Positions 1 through 8,896 of a DNA stretch of 39,748 nt are shown here, piece by piece. Both the position numbers and the translations under genes were made by a program. Below the pieces are notes generated by a model that had not been told where the DNA came from, made no database searches, and worked only from the letters and a program-made list of their open reading frames with translations. The DNA is taken from NCBI GenBank assembly GCA_036268875.1, contig DATATI010000086.1:1-39748 (forward strand), given 5' to 3'. This DNA is from Polyangia bacterium (GTDB lineage: Bacteria > Myxococcota_A > Polyangia > Fen-1088). Position 1 is the first letter of the stretch. The number at the start of each line of letters is the position of its first letter.

Positions 1-138
1 AACTTCGTTTTCCAATCCGAGGCGCTGCGGCGGGTGTGGGCGGCCAGCCCGGACCACGATGTGGCGTGGCCAGCCTTCAGCGGCATCGCCAAGAAAGCCA
101 TCTGGCGCGGCTACGACATTCTCGCCGCCACCGAGTGA
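1..138 (+). CDS. 3' end of an unrecognised protein (truncated by window start)
   Basis: Open from the first base in frame 1 for 45 codons and closed by TGA. The visible tail begins NFVFQSEALRRVW and ends GYDILAATE. The composition is that of an ordinary soluble or secreted protein C-terminus with several aromatic residues and no anchor or membrane segment. I do not recognise the family. The cysteine-rich remnant that follows starts immediately after this stop in the same frame (reading STQCGM), so the two could once have been one longer protein, but there is no direct proof of that. Confidence is limited by the missing 5' part. Confidence 0.45.
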   Translation, partial: NFVFQSEALRRVWAASPDHDVAWPAFSGIAKKAIWRGYDILAATE

Positions 139-595
139 AGCACGCAGTGCGGGATGATCGCCGACACCTCGACGAACCACTTGACCACGGCCTACTGCTC
201 TGCGACGGGACGGGGCAATGCAAGGGTGTCTCGATTCATTGCGGCGGCAGCGCGAGCCTCTGCACGATCGACTCGACTACCGCGTGTTGCAACCACGACG
301 ACAACTACACGAGCACTCCGCCCGTGTGCACCACTCCGCGAGACGGTTGCCACCAGCAGGTCAACGACTCCAGCGAGAACTGCACCGACTCTGCGGACTG
401 CCCGAGCGGCATGGTCTGTTGCAATGACGGCAGCTTGGGATATTGGGTCAACGAGTGCCTACTCCCCGGCGAATGCGCGGGGAAATGAACGCCGGCATTG
501 CCTGCGATGGCCGCACGCCCTGTCCGTCGCCGAAGACCTGCGCTCAAGACCTCGACTTTTCCTTCGCCAGCAGCATCGTCAAGACTTGCCAGTAG
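139..595 (+). pseudogene. Cysteine-rich secreted-protein remnant spread over three frames
   Basis: Cysteine-rich coding character runs through this stretch but changes frame twice. Frame 1 at about 139-215 reads STQCGMIADTSTN then AYCSATG. Frame 3 at about 215-488 carries CKGVSIHCGG, TACCNHDD, CTDSADCPSG, MVCCNDG and ECLLPGECAGK. Frame 2 at 485-595 carries IACDGRTPCPSPKTCAQ and ends VKTCQ. The C-x(4-6)-C and CC spacing resembles the small disulfide-rich domains common in myxobacterial surface proteins. No single frame gives a start codon with a signal peptide, which a disulfide-rich protein should need. The second switch is an ATGA overlap, so the last 36 codons could alternatively be a coupled small gene. 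I prefer a frameshifted remnant or sequencing indels. Confidence 0.45.
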
Positions 596-906
596 GCGCG
601 CGCCACGGTGGACGCGGACTACCCTCGCGAGGTCCAGGTTCCACTCGCCGGACGCGCTACGCGTAGGCGCGCCCCTCGTTCAGCCGGTCGAGAGCTGATC
701 ATTTTGATCGACTAGGAATTTAGCCGACTCAAGATCGAACGCTGGAAGACGAGCCGATCTTGTGGGGTGATCGCTCGCCGCGGCGGATCGACTTCTCATC
801 GGTGCTGTGCTCTCGTCCGAGCACGCAATCGCGGTTGTGGACGAATATCTCGACGAGGTAAGGCCGCGGCATACGTCGCATCTATCGACGCTTGGAGCGC
901 AGGCGC
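596..906. other. Intergenic stretch without a supportable gene
   Basis: About 310 bp between the cysteine-rich remnant and the 3' end of the minus-strand propeller gene. All open frames here are short, lack a ribosome-binding site and have no recognisable protein character. I see no strong hairpin plus T-run, no tRNA and no repeat. Confidence 0.5.
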
Positions 907-2724
907 TTACTGCGGAGACCAGGAGCAAAGTTTTCCGTCGCCGCCCACGACGATGTGCCCCTTGACGGCGATCGGGGTCGTCCACTGGCGAATCCCCGTG
1001 CAGTTGCCGCCCTTGTAGAGGACCGCGCCGGTCTCTCCATCGACGCCATAGAGCAGGTTTGCCGTCGTGCCGGACGCGGTCTGAGACATGGACCCTGCGA
1101 CCCACACGATCGGGTTCGCCTTGCCGTCCGTGGTCGTGACGAGAGGCGAGCCGCTACGATTCTTGACCGTGCCCTGGTCGTTCTGCGATGGACCCCCGAT
1201 GGTGGTGCACCAGTTTTGGGTCACCTTGATGGGATTACCCGGGGTCACGGTGAAGCCCATGAGGACGGCCATGCCGGGGTCCGCAGTCGAGCTGGCCGGA
1301 CACCCCATGTACGGCCCGCGATCGACGGTGAGGGCGACGTGAATTCCGCTGGCGGTGGTGTAGGACACGGGCGAAGTGCGCATAGAGTGGTTCGACGGCG
1401 AAAGAGTCAGGTCGATGATCTCGCCGCCTCCGCCTGCCGTGCCAAGCATCGTGCTGTTGACGAAGTACAGGTGGGCGTCCTTCGACGCGCTCACCCCGTA
1501 ATTGGCAGGGGTGGCACCGGGGACGTTCAGGAGCATGACGCTGGACGCGCCGAAGTCTTGGTCGTTGGTGTCGAGATCCCTCCAGCGCGCAGGGTAGTAC
1601 GCATCGCTCCGAGTCAGCGCGCTCGGCATTCCGGTCAGCCGAATGATTGACTCGGTGTCTCCGTACATCATCGGAGCCGTAAAACTGCCGGGCCAATAGT
1701 TGCCCGTCGTGATGATCACGCCGTTACCATCGGAGGCAAAGCCGCCCGGCGACCAAATGGCGCCGCCCGGGAGACGCGTAGACCACGCGCCGATGGTCGC
1801 TGGGCTCATCGTGTCGACCGCGATGACCCAGCCGTAGTACATCCCTATGTCGCCGAAGGGACCTCCGAATCCGACGTAGACGATTCCGTTGACCAGTGAC
1901 AGCGCCGGACGCTGCCCCTCGGCCGTCGGGGTGAAGGCGCGGTTCAATCCGTCGTTCTTGGCCATGACGGTGCCGTCGAGCTTTGCCGGCCAACCGGCAC
2001 GCTCGCTTCCATCTTTCGCGGAGATCGCGTGCAACTCGTAGTGATTGAAACTGCCACCTGCGGTTGCGCCGGCCGGGGCGCACGCATAGATGGTCGCGAA
2101 TCCGTCAGGACCAGCCGTGGGGTCGATGACCGGCGTGCTCATGATCCCCGTTGGAGGGAAGGGTCCCCCCCCGGGAAGCGTGCCAAAGCTGCGGGTCCAT
2201 GCTGGCTTTCCCGTGTCATCAAAGGCCTTCACGTCGTTGTTCGTGGTGGCGGCAATGAAGATCCCGTTCCCGCCAGGGCCATTGGCGAGATAAAGGGGCG
2301 AGGAGTACATCTTTCCGGTGAAGGACGCGCTCGCATTGAACGCGGTGTCGGGCATCACCTTCGCCGCCGCGGCGGTGGTGAACTTGGGCTGGATATAGTT
2401 GCCGTCTTTCGAAGGGCGCTTTCCCTTTTCGAGCACCGACTCGTCGGCCGCCGCCGCGCCGCCTGTGCCCGCATCGCCCGCGCCCGCTTGGCCCCCGCTG
2501 CCCATCGCGGCGTCCGGACCCGAAGTCCCTCCACTACCAGCCGTCGTCCCGCCGGTGCCCTGGCCCCCCGTACCGGTCCCTCCGCCGGTGCCCGTAGCGC
2601 CACCCGTGCCGGCACCCGCTGCTCCGCCGGTCCCTGTGTTCTGCGTCCCAGGTGACGACGAGCAGGCGAACAGTGTGAGGACTCCGGCGATCCCTACGGA
2701 CGCTTTGATCAACTTCATGGTCAT
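907..2724 (-). CDS. PQQ-like beta-propeller lipoprotein with Gly/Thr-rich stalk
   Basis: A 605-residue probable outer-surface or periplasmic lipoprotein. Residues 1-21 form a lipoprotein signal (MTMKLIKASVG... with lipobox LFAC, acylated Cys21). Residues about 25-94 are a flexible stalk of GTGG/GAGG repeats, and the rest is a propeller-like body with repeated blades such as SSPLYLANGPGGNGIFIAAT, KAFDDTGKPAW, STPVIDP, LYGVDGETGAVLYKG and a closing HIVVGGDGKLCSW. Blades of this kind (hydrophobic strand, turn, A-x-D-x-x-TG-x-x-x-W) are known from PQQ/quinoprotein-like and BamB-like propellers, often without cofactor. An enzymatic function is not supported: I see no complete PQQ-binding site. An ATG lies 6 bp inside the chosen start and would be equally usable; GAGG sits just upstream. 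It forms a minus-strand run with the next two secreted proteins, but gaps suggest separate promoters. Confidence 0.8.
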   Translation of the reverse strand: MTMKLIKASVGIAGVLTLFACSSSPGTQNTGTGGAAGAGTGGATGTGGGTGTGGQGTGGTTAGSGGTSGPDAAMGSGGQAGAGDAGTGGAAAADESVLEKGKRPSKDGNYIQPKFTTAAAAKVMPDTAFNASASFTGKMYSSPLYLANGPGGNGIFIAATTNNDVKAFDDTGKPAWTRSFGTLPGGGPFPPTGIMSTPVIDPTAGPDGFATIYACAPAGATAGGSFNHYELHAISAKDGSERAGWPAKLDGTVMAKNDGLNRAFTPTAEGQRPALSLVNGIVYVGFGGPFGDIGMYYGWVIAVDTMSPATIGAWSTRLPGGAIWSPGGFASDGNGVIITTGNYWPGSFTAPMMYGDTESIIRLTGMPSALTRSDAYYPARWRDLDTNDQDFGASSVMLLNVPGATPANYGVSASKDAHLYFVNSTMLGTAGGGGEIIDLTLSPSNHSMRTSPVSYTTASGIHVALTVDRGPYMGCPASSTADPGMAVLMGFTVTPGNPIKVTQNWCTTIGGPSQNDQGTVKNRSGSPLVTTTDGKANPIVWVAGSMSQTASGTTANLLYGVDGETGAVLYKGGNCTGIRQWTTPIAVKGHIVVGGDGKLCSWSPQ

Positions 2725-2774
2725 TTTGCCTCGTGGCTAAAGAGCGAAAGGGGGAGAGCGGTTTTCTTGCTTTA

Positions 2775-4298
2775 CTACATTGGGCAAGCAGCGATCGAGT
2801 TTATCCACTGGCTGATGAGATCGGTGGCCTGGGTGTCGACCACTTGGCTAGCAATCGCCGGCATTCGTCCGGTGGCTCCGTTCATCGCGTTGCCTGGCGG
2901 AGCGTGCATCCGCAGCCACATGAGAGAGCTCATCGGGTTCTTTGGCGTGAGAAGCGTTGCTCCCATCACGCCCAGGTCGCCTTTACCCGGCAGGGCATTG
3001 CACATGGCCGTGCTCTTGAGCGGGACGTCGTAGCGAACGTCGAACCCACTCCATTTGCCGTCCGGGCGATGGCAGAAGGCACAGTTCGCGTGCAAGTACG
3101 AGCGCGCCTTCTGCTCGAGCGACGCTCCTGCCGGAGGCGATCCTGCTTGTCCAGGATACGGTGTCACCAGGGCCGCCTTGTATGGCTGAGCAGGCGCCGT
3201 TTCGAACATGGCCAATGCGGCGAACTTGTCGATCTGGTTCATCGTGTCGCCCGCTGCGACCCGGTTCATCTGAGCCGTCTCGGGCCCCAGCGTGTAGCCA
3301 CTGGTCGGCGTCGTCGCGGGCGTGATCGCTGTGTGGCACGTGTTGCAATCGAGCCGGCTGGGGTAATCCCAAGTTATCGACTGCGTGGCGGCGCCCATCG
3401 TCGGCGCGACATGAAACATGGCGCTGACACCGATGTCGCTGCCGTCGACGAGGGTGCCGATGATGGTGGCGTCCGTCTGGGCATCGTCCCACTGGTAGCC
3501 GTAGCCGACCCACTCGGTGCTCACCCCTTGCACCTGTACCTTCTGGTCCATGTGGATGAAGAGTCGCGTTTCGACGAGCTTGTATCCCGAGGGTCGGCCG
3601 GCATCCGGAAACATGAAGTTCTTGACCATCACGGTGCCGACGGGGAGAACCCACTTGCCGTCATCTGCCGTAGGTGCACAACACTTGAGGGTGTTCGGAT
3701 CGAGCACTTGGCACTCGGTTGGATTCTTTGCGCAGTCCTTGACGTGAATCTTTCCCGTCGTTGGCAGCCTCATACCGCGGGTCTTGAAGGCGCCATCGGA
3801 CCAAAGCGGACTGTTGACCTCGTAGGGGACGACGACGCTCGCCATCTTGATGGGGATTTTTGCATCGCTGAAGGGGCTGGAATCGATGCAGCCGGTTTGG
3901 CTGAGCTTGGGGTACGGGCACCGGATGTCCGCTGGTGGCGCGCAGCTTCCCGGGACGGGCAGGCTGGGACACGCGAAGGGCCCGCTGTCGGCGCCGCCGC
4001 TGTCGCTCTTGCCGCTGTCGATTCCGCCGTCGCTCCCGCCGGTCATCCCGCCGCCGCCGCTGCCGCCTCCGGTACCCGGGGCGCCTCCGCTCCCTCCGCC
4101 GTCGGCGCCACCCGTCGAACCAGAGCTGCCGCCGCTCCCGCTTCCAACTGTCATGCCGCCCGATCCGCCGCTCCCGCCGTTGACGTCCTGGGAGGTGCCG
4201 CACCCCATGAACAAGAGGAGAGAAAAAGGTACGGCGAGCCGTCGATCCAATTGCGCCAATCGCGCGCCCTGCTTGCCGGTCATAAGGTGGTGTTCCAT
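2775..4298 (-). CDS. SO2930-like di-haem c-type cytochrome lipoprotein
   Basis: A 507-residue exported lipoprotein. The N-terminal segment RRLAVPFSLLLFMGC is a lipoprotein signal, followed by a Gly/Ser-rich stalk to about residue 105. The body has IPIKMASVVVPYEVNSPLWS followed by KTRGMRLP, which resembles the start of the SO2930/HNE_0200 family of di-haem cytochromes. Two CXXCH haem motifs are present, CNTCH at 318-322 and CAFCH at 406-410. The C-terminus carries LLTPKNPMSSLMWLRMH and IASQVVDTQATDLISQWI, a layout shared with haem proteins whose methionines serve as distal ligands. It therefore probably carries electrons at the cell surface, partner unknown. A second in-frame ATG at 4283 would give a shorter n-region and is a reasonable alternative start; neither has a good ribosome-binding site. 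Confidence 0.8.
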   Translation of the reverse strand: MEHHLMTGKQGARLAQLDRRLAVPFSLLLFMGCGTSQDVNGGSGGSGGMTVGSGSGGSSGSTGGADGGGSGGAPGTGGGSGGGGMTGGSDGGIDSGKSDSGGADSGPFACPSLPVPGSCAPPADIRCPYPKLSQTGCIDSSPFSDAKIPIKMASVVVPYEVNSPLWSDGAFKTRGMRLPTTGKIHVKDCAKNPTECQVLDPNTLKCCAPTADDGKWVLPVGTVMVKNFMFPDAGRPSGYKLVETRLFIHMDQKVQVQGVSTEWVGYGYQWDDAQTDATIIGTLVDGSDIGVSAMFHVAPTMGAATQSITWDYPSRLDCNTCHTAITPATTPTSGYTLGPETAQMNRVAAGDTMNQIDKFAALAMFETAPAQPYKAALVTPYPGQAGSPPAGASLEQKARSYLHANCAFCHRPDGKWSGFDVRYDVPLKSTAMCNALPGKGDLGVMGATLLTPKNPMSSLMWLRMHAPPGNAMNGATGRMPAIASQVVDTQATDLISQWINSIAACPM

Positions 4299-4482
4299 GC
4301 GGATATCGTCTGCTCCCGTGCGCCTAGCCTAGCGCATGCACAGCGGTACAACGTATCTGACGATTCAAGACCTCGTCGCGAGGCAGATCGTCGACCGGTG
4401 AGCGCGGCGTTGATGCCGGTGACGCCGTTGGCGGGATCGTTGTGATTTCGCAAGACTCTTTGCACAATGCAGTCGCAACTGA

Positions 4483-4504
4483 CGGCGTCCTGTGAAAAAC
4501 GCCG
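4483..4504 (-). terminator. Hairpin downstream of the FG-GAP gene, possible weak terminator
   Basis: CGGCGT (4483-4488) pairs perfectly with ACGCCG (4499-4504) around a 10-nt loop, 29 bp after the stop of the minus-strand FG-GAP gene. There is no T-run behind the stem on the minus strand; the T-rich stretch lies in the loop. It may be a processing or pausing hairpin rather than an intrinsic terminator. The remaining 4299-4532 sequence holds no gene I can support. Confidence 0.25.
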
Positions 4505-4532
4505 CCAGCTTTTGGAGACTCTGACCTCGTCT

Positions 4533-6293
4533 TTACTGCCCGAGGAAAACGGCCAGGCCCACTTTTGTGCCCACGCAGATGTCCATGATGCCGTCGGTGT
4601 TCACGTGGCCGACGGCCAGCTGGCGGCCGACGCCCATTCCGCCGTCCGTGGTGCCGGGTGCCTTGGTGGGATCGCCGTCCACCAGAATCGGCTGCAGGGT
4701 GATGGGCGATCCGGTCTTCGCGTCGGGCGTGGCGACGTTCTTGAACACGTAAAGGTACGGCGTGCTGTCGCTGTCGGGATCGCCATAGCCGTGCGGGTGG
4801 GCAAAGCGCATCTTTCCCGTCACGACGTCGGGGCGTCCGTCTCCGTCCATGTCGACGACCTGGAGCGAGTGTGGCTCGGTGAAGCCCGCTCCCCACTTGG
4901 CTGGATCGCCCGGGGCGTCGAGGGCGCTGTCGCCCATGAACTGGTACTTGGTGAACTGACCGTTGTTGCCCTGCTTGTACCAGTACAGACCGACGCCATG
5001 GGCCCAGTTGGCGGCCACGATGTCGACCTTGCCGTCCTTGTCCATGTCGACGGCGTACATGTGCGAAGCGCCCTTGTTGCCGTCGGCGTCCGGCAGGCCG
5101 TCGTAAAGATTCGTTTTGATCCAGCCACAACCAGCCGGGGTGTTCACACCCGTGCAAACGGTCGAGTTCCAGGTGGGGCTGGTAGCAGTTCCCTGCGCCA
5201 GCCAGACGCCGCCGCGTTCGAGGAGGTCGGGCTTCCCGTCACCGTTGACGTCGCCCGCGCCTAGCCCGTGCAACCAACCGGTGCCGCTGAACGGGAACGT
5301 GTAGGGGACGGTGACGGAGTGGAAGGTCCAGGCGGCGTTGGGGTTGTGCGGATCGCCCTGATAGTAGCCCTTGGTCTCCGCCGGCGTGCAGCCTTTGCAC
5401 GCACCGTAAATTTCGGGATAGCCGTCGCCGTTCATATCCACCAGCCCGTGCTGCTCGAGGCGCACGTCAGAGTGCATGAGATGGGGGACCCACATGGGAT
5501 CGCCGGCCTGTGCGGCGACGCTGCCCGGATTGTGGTACCAGACCGCCGTCGCGTGAACCTGGACGGTTCCGATCTTGTTGGTGGTGTACGTGATCTCGTC
5601 GACGTCGCACTGGGCGACATTGATGATGTCGGTCCAGCCGTCGCCGTCCATGTCGAAGGGATAGTCCGCCCAGTCGTCGGAGACGCCGGTGTTGATCTCG
5701 GGGCCGTCGCCGTTCGACGGCAGGACGCCGTGTCCGGAACGGAACGTGTGCTTGGTCGTGAAGTCGGGGCCCTGGTACCAGATACGGCCCGATGAGACGT
5801 CCGGAATTCCGTCGTTGTTGTAATCGCCGATCGAGCAGCTCTCGGCGAGGAACTGGTTGTGGATGACCTTCTTCGTGAACTTGAGCGTGCCCGGGTGCTG
5901 GGCGATGGCCACGGGCTCGGTGGGGAAGGTTCCGCTGACTTCGTAGTTCTTGAATGTTCCCATCATGGCCATGCCGCCGCTGCCGGAGGCGCCGCCCATG
6001 CTGGTGGTGCCGCCGCTGCCCGACATCGGCGTGCCGCCGCTGCCGGCGCTGCCGCCCATGCTGGACGCGCCGCCGCTGCCGGTCTCGGTCGATCCGCCGG
6101 AGCCTGGGCCGCCGTTGGTCCCGCCGCTGCCCGAGGCGCCGGTCGCGCCGGACCCGCCCGTGCCCCCCGACGTGCCGCCGGTGCCGGACGCGCCGCCGCT
6201 GAAGCCACAATGGATGGAAGCGACGCCCGCCGCGCAACACAGCAATGACGTCACGATGAGTGAGCGAGATTTCGAACTCACGACACGAAACAT
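4533..6293 (-). CDS. FG-GAP/VCBS repeat (integrin-like propeller) secreted protein
   Basis: 586 residues. An AGGAGGT ribosome-binding site five bases upstream fixes the start. Residues 1-29 form an export signal ending in a cysteine (VASIHC), a poor lipobox, so lipidation is possible but not certain. A GTGG/GSGG stalk covers about 31-110. The body contains at least six calcium-binding-like loops of the D-x-[DN]-x-DG-x-x-D type: DYNNDGIPD, DMDGDGWTD, DMNGDGYPE, DVNGDGKPD, DMDKDGKVD and DMDGDGRPD, plus a degenerate HVNTDGIMD at the end. These are the hallmark of FG-GAP/VCBS repeats that fold as a seven-bladed integrin-alpha-like propeller, used for adhesion or as a scaffold in enzymes such as lyases. 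No catalytic domain is visible, so adhesion or ligand binding is the safest reading. Confidence 0.88.
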   Translation of the reverse strand: MFRVVSSKSRSLIVTSLLCCAAGVASIHCGFSGGASGTGGTSGGTGGSGATGASGSGGTNGGPGSGGSTETGSGGASSMGGSAGSGGTPMSGSGGTTSMGGASGSGGMAMMGTFKNYEVSGTFPTEPVAIAQHPGTLKFTKKVIHNQFLAESCSIGDYNNDGIPDVSSGRIWYQGPDFTTKHTFRSGHGVLPSNGDGPEINTGVSDDWADYPFDMDGDGWTDIINVAQCDVDEITYTTNKIGTVQVHATAVWYHNPGSVAAQAGDPMWVPHLMHSDVRLEQHGLVDMNGDGYPEIYGACKGCTPAETKGYYQGDPHNPNAAWTFHSVTVPYTFPFSGTGWLHGLGAGDVNGDGKPDLLERGGVWLAQGTATSPTWNSTVCTGVNTPAGCGWIKTNLYDGLPDADGNKGASHMYAVDMDKDGKVDIVAANWAHGVGLYWYKQGNNGQFTKYQFMGDSALDAPGDPAKWGAGFTEPHSLQVVDMDGDGRPDVVTGKMRFAHPHGYGDPDSDSTPYLYVFKNVATPDAKTGSPITLQPILVDGDPTKAPGTTDGGMGVGRQLAVGHVNTDGIMDICVGTKVGLAVFLGQ

Positions 6294-6694
6294 GAAGGAC
6301 CTCCTAGCGAGCGCGTGTCGGGCGGGCGGTTAAAATGCTAATTGAACCGGGGCCACCTAACTACCAATCGATTTTATAGCTTAGTGGAGCGGGAAGGGCG
6401 ATCTGGCTTTTTTACCACTTCAGGACGCGAAATTCTCGCGCCGGGCGCCCGAGCAAGCGCCGCCACCATACACCAGGGGCGGCCGAAACAAGAAATCGCG
6501 GCTCAACGCATACAAGGTCAGTGGCGTTTGCTGGCCGCGGTCGATCACGAAATCGACGCCCAGCACTTTTGCGCCTTTTAAGGCCGAGGCGATGTTATAA
6601 CGCGCCGGCTTCTGCTTCGGATTTGTGTGCCCTCGTGGGTTCGGGAAACTGCATTGCCTCCCGAGAATTGGGAGGTCGGAAAGGGGACAGCCCA
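6294..6694. promoter_or_regulatory. Divergent intergenic region between FG-GAP gene and porin
   Basis: About 400 bp upstream of both a minus-strand secreted-protein gene and the plus-strand sugar-uptake cluster, so it should hold both promoters. It is visibly richer in A and T near 6335-6420 than its flanks. A -10-like TATAAC lies at 6596-6601, about 100 bp before the porin start, but no convincing -35 is spaced correctly. AAGGGGA at 6681-6687 is the porin ribosome-binding site. No clear palindromic operator and no regulator gene were seen. Confidence 0.35.
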
Positions 6695-7987
6695 ATGAAA
6701 CGACTCCGGACATGGACCATGAAGTTCGCGCCGATCGCCGCAATCACCGCCGTTCTGGTGAGTGCAGGCTCGGCCCGCGCGGACGTGACGATCTACGACA
6801 AAGACGGATGGTCGTTTTACACGTCGGGGCTGGTCGCCGCTCACTATCAGCTGGTGAAAGGCGGCGCCGACCCGATGTTCAAGGGCGGGCTGCAACCAGC
6901 CGGCGGCCTGGTCCTTGACGAGCGCAGCATCAGCGACGTGCGCGACAACACGATCACGCTTTCTGATGTGCGCAGCGGCTTCATCGGAACGCAGATCGGG
7001 TTCGGGGTGAACCGCCAGATAAGCGAACGGGTGCGGGTGACGTCGTTCTTGGCGATCAGCATGAACGGGCTCAACAGCAACCGCGGGCAGAACTATCAGA
7101 AGGACGTCGATTATCGTGAAGGCTGGGCGGCCGTCGAGAGCCCCTATGGCACATTCAAGTTCGGCCGTATGTTCGGCCTGTTCGCCTCAAGCTCGGCCGA
7201 GGTCATGCTCATGGCCTTCCACTACGGCGTGGGTGATCCGTGCGTCATCAACAGCTCCACGATCGCCTGCGGATCATCGGGCGCCGGGCCGCTGTACGCT
7301 GGTTTCGACGCCGCATTCCGTTACTCGTCGCCGCGGTTCGCGGGCCTGCAGTTCCAGCTCGCCGTCGCCGATCCGGACGCCGGCGTCGGCCTGCAGATGA
7401 CGCCGTACCCGCGCGTCGACGCGGAGGTGAACCTCGACCAGACCTTCGGGCCGGCGCGCCTTCGTCTGTTCGGCCAATCCATGTGGGATCGGATCGAGAC
7501 CAGCATGATGGGCCTGGCCGGGATGCCCGGCACCCTGATTTCGCACGACGTCTGGGGCGTCATGGGCACCGGCCTGCTCAACGTCGGCGGCTTTGGGCTG
7601 GGTGGCGGGGGGTGGACGGGCAAGGGCATCGGCGAACGCGTCCCCCTGGAGGCCACCGATCCGGCAAATCCCCTGTCCTTCGACAAAAGCCCGAACAAGG
7701 AGCTGCGACTGTTTCGCGGCTTCTACGGGAACGTTCAGTATGACTTTCAGGGGACCGTCCTGACTGGCGGCGGCGGGGTCCTGTTCGTGCGTCCGACCGC
7801 GCTGGACGCCAGCGACATGGCGGTCAACGACGTGCTCAAACAGCAGTTCGAGTATCACGTGACGCTGAGCCACAAGTTCGACGCCATCGTTCTGAACGCC
7901 GAGTACATGCGCTGGACGTCGGAGTGGCACAACGGCGAAAAGCAGGTCCTGAACTTCATGGGCGCCGGCGCCAACTACGTCTGGTAG
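6695..7987 (+). CDS. Outer-membrane porin heading the sugar-uptake cluster
   Basis: 430 residues from the ATG preceded by AAGGGGA; upstream in-frame codons lack secretion features, so this start was chosen. Residues 1-29 are a Sec signal peptide with cleavage after SARA. The mature part alternates polar and hydrophobic residues as in a 16-strand general porin, with typical pieces WSFYTSGLVAAHYQL, RVTSFLAISMNGLNS, YGTFKFGRMFGLF (the porin loop/strand motif), VQYDFQGTVLTGGGGV and FEYHVTLSHKFDAIVLNAEYMRW. It ends NFMGAGANYVW, and a terminal aromatic residue is the usual BAM recognition signal. It is followed 24 bp later by a lactonase and then an ABC importer, so it probably supplies the same small sugar or lactone across the outer membrane. 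Substrate specificity cannot be read from the sequence. Confidence 0.85.
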   Translation: MKRLRTWTMKFAPIAAITAVLVSAGSARADVTIYDKDGWSFYTSGLVAAHYQLVKGGADPMFKGGLQPAGGLVLDERSISDVRDNTITLSDVRSGFIGTQIGFGVNRQISERVRVTSFLAISMNGLNSNRGQNYQKDVDYREGWAAVESPYGTFKFGRMFGLFASSSAEVMLMAFHYGVGDPCVINSSTIACGSSGAGPLYAGFDAAFRYSSPRFAGLQFQLAVADPDAGVGLQMTPYPRVDAEVNLDQTFGPARLRLFGQSMWDRIETSMMGLAGMPGTLISHDVWGVMGTGLLNVGGFGLGGGGWTGKGIGERVPLEATDPANPLSFDKSPNKELRLFRGFYGNVQYDFQGTVLTGGGGVLFVRPTALDASDMAVNDVLKQQFEYHVTLSHKFDAIVLNAEYMRWTSEWHNGEKQVLNFMGAGANYVW

Positions 7988-8011
7988 GGAGCAGGGCGAA
8001 ATCGCGCGCCC

Positions 8012-8884
8012 ATGGCGATGAGAATCCAAAGGCTGGACGTTCCGCCTTCGGTGCTGGGCGAGGGGCCGGTCTGGTCGGAACGTGACCAGTGCCTTTACTA
8101 CGTCGACATCATCGCGTGCCGATTGCAGGCCTACTGGCCGCAAACCAAGGCCTGTCGCTTTTGGCAGTTCGATGAATTCACCGGGTCGCTGGCCGAGTGT
8201 CGCAGCGGCGGCTTGATCCTGACCCTGCGCGATCGGATCGTCCGGTTCGATCCGCAGAGCGGTCGGGTGGGCGACGAGATCGCCGTCCTGGAACGCGACC
8301 GCCCGGCCAATCGCCTGAACGACGGCAAGACCGATCGCTGGGGGCGTTTCTGGGTCGGGTCCATGCAACACGACGAAGCGCTGAACAATGGCCGCTTGTG
8401 GTGCGTGACCGGCGACGGAAAGGCGCGGGCGTTTCGCGACGGCATCGGGGTCAGCAATTCGATCTCGTTCGACGATCAGCGCGGGCGGATGTATTTCGCC
8501 GACTCTTTGTCGCGGTTGATTGAGTATGCGACCTGGGACGATGAAAAAATTCCAACTGATTGGCGGCCCTTCGCCCACGCAGGCAAGGGCGCACCCGACG
8601 GAAGCTGCAGCGATGCCGATGGGTATCTGTGGAACGCCGAATGGTCGGGCCACCGGGTGGTTCGTTATGCGCCGGACGGTCGGATTGATCGGGTGATCGA
8701 GATGCCCATGAGTCGACCCAGTTGTTGTACGTTCGGCGGCGCTGACTACCGGACGCTCTTCGTGACCTCGGCGCGGTACTTGATGTCTGCCGAAGAGCAA
8801 CAGCACGACGTCGACGCAGGCTCGCTTTGCTGCGTTGACCTGGAAGATGTACAAGGACTGCCGCCCCACCTTTTCGCCCTCTGA
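8012..8884 (+). CDS. SMP-30/gluconolactonase/LRE-family protein (first copy)
   Basis: 290 residues, no signal peptide, hence cytoplasmic. It shows the SMP-30/regucalcin six-bladed propeller signatures: LGEGPVWSE near the N-terminus with metal-ligand Glu17, CLYYVDI, the RPANRLNDGKTDRWGRFWVG block, SNSISFDD with the metal-binding Asn, and GSCSDADGYLWNAEW with the conserved Asp. The family hydrolyses sugar lactones (gluconolactone, arabino-, xylono- or galactonolactones) using one divalent metal. It sits 24 bp after the porin and 12 bp before the binding protein, so it is in the same transcription unit, and a related enzyme closes the unit at 13756. A second ATG 6 bp downstream is an alternative start. 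Ordinary lactonase function is likely; the exact lactone is unknown. Confidence 0.87.
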   Translation: MAMRIQRLDVPPSVLGEGPVWSERDQCLYYVDIIACRLQAYWPQTKACRFWQFDEFTGSLAECRSGGLILTLRDRIVRFDPQSGRVGDEIAVLERDRPANRLNDGKTDRWGRFWVGSMQHDEALNNGRLWCVTGDGKARAFRDGIGVSNSISFDDQRGRMYFADSLSRLIEYATWDDEKIPTDWRPFAHAGKGAPDGSCSDADGYLWNAEWSGHRVVRYAPDGRIDRVIEMPMSRPSCCTFGGADYRTLFVTSARYLMSAEEQQHDVDAGSLCCVDLEDVQGLPPHLFAL

Positions 8885-8896
8885 AAGGACATCCCC

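Noticed and set aside
2041-2051. GTGATTGAAAC resembling the 3' end of the CRISPR repeat
   Set aside because: Only the tail matches, no hairpin precedes it, and it lies antisense within the propeller gene; most likely coincidence.
2733-4445. Long plus-strand open frame
   Set aside because: Antisense to the di-haem lipoprotein gene; Arg/His/Ala-rich product without domain features.
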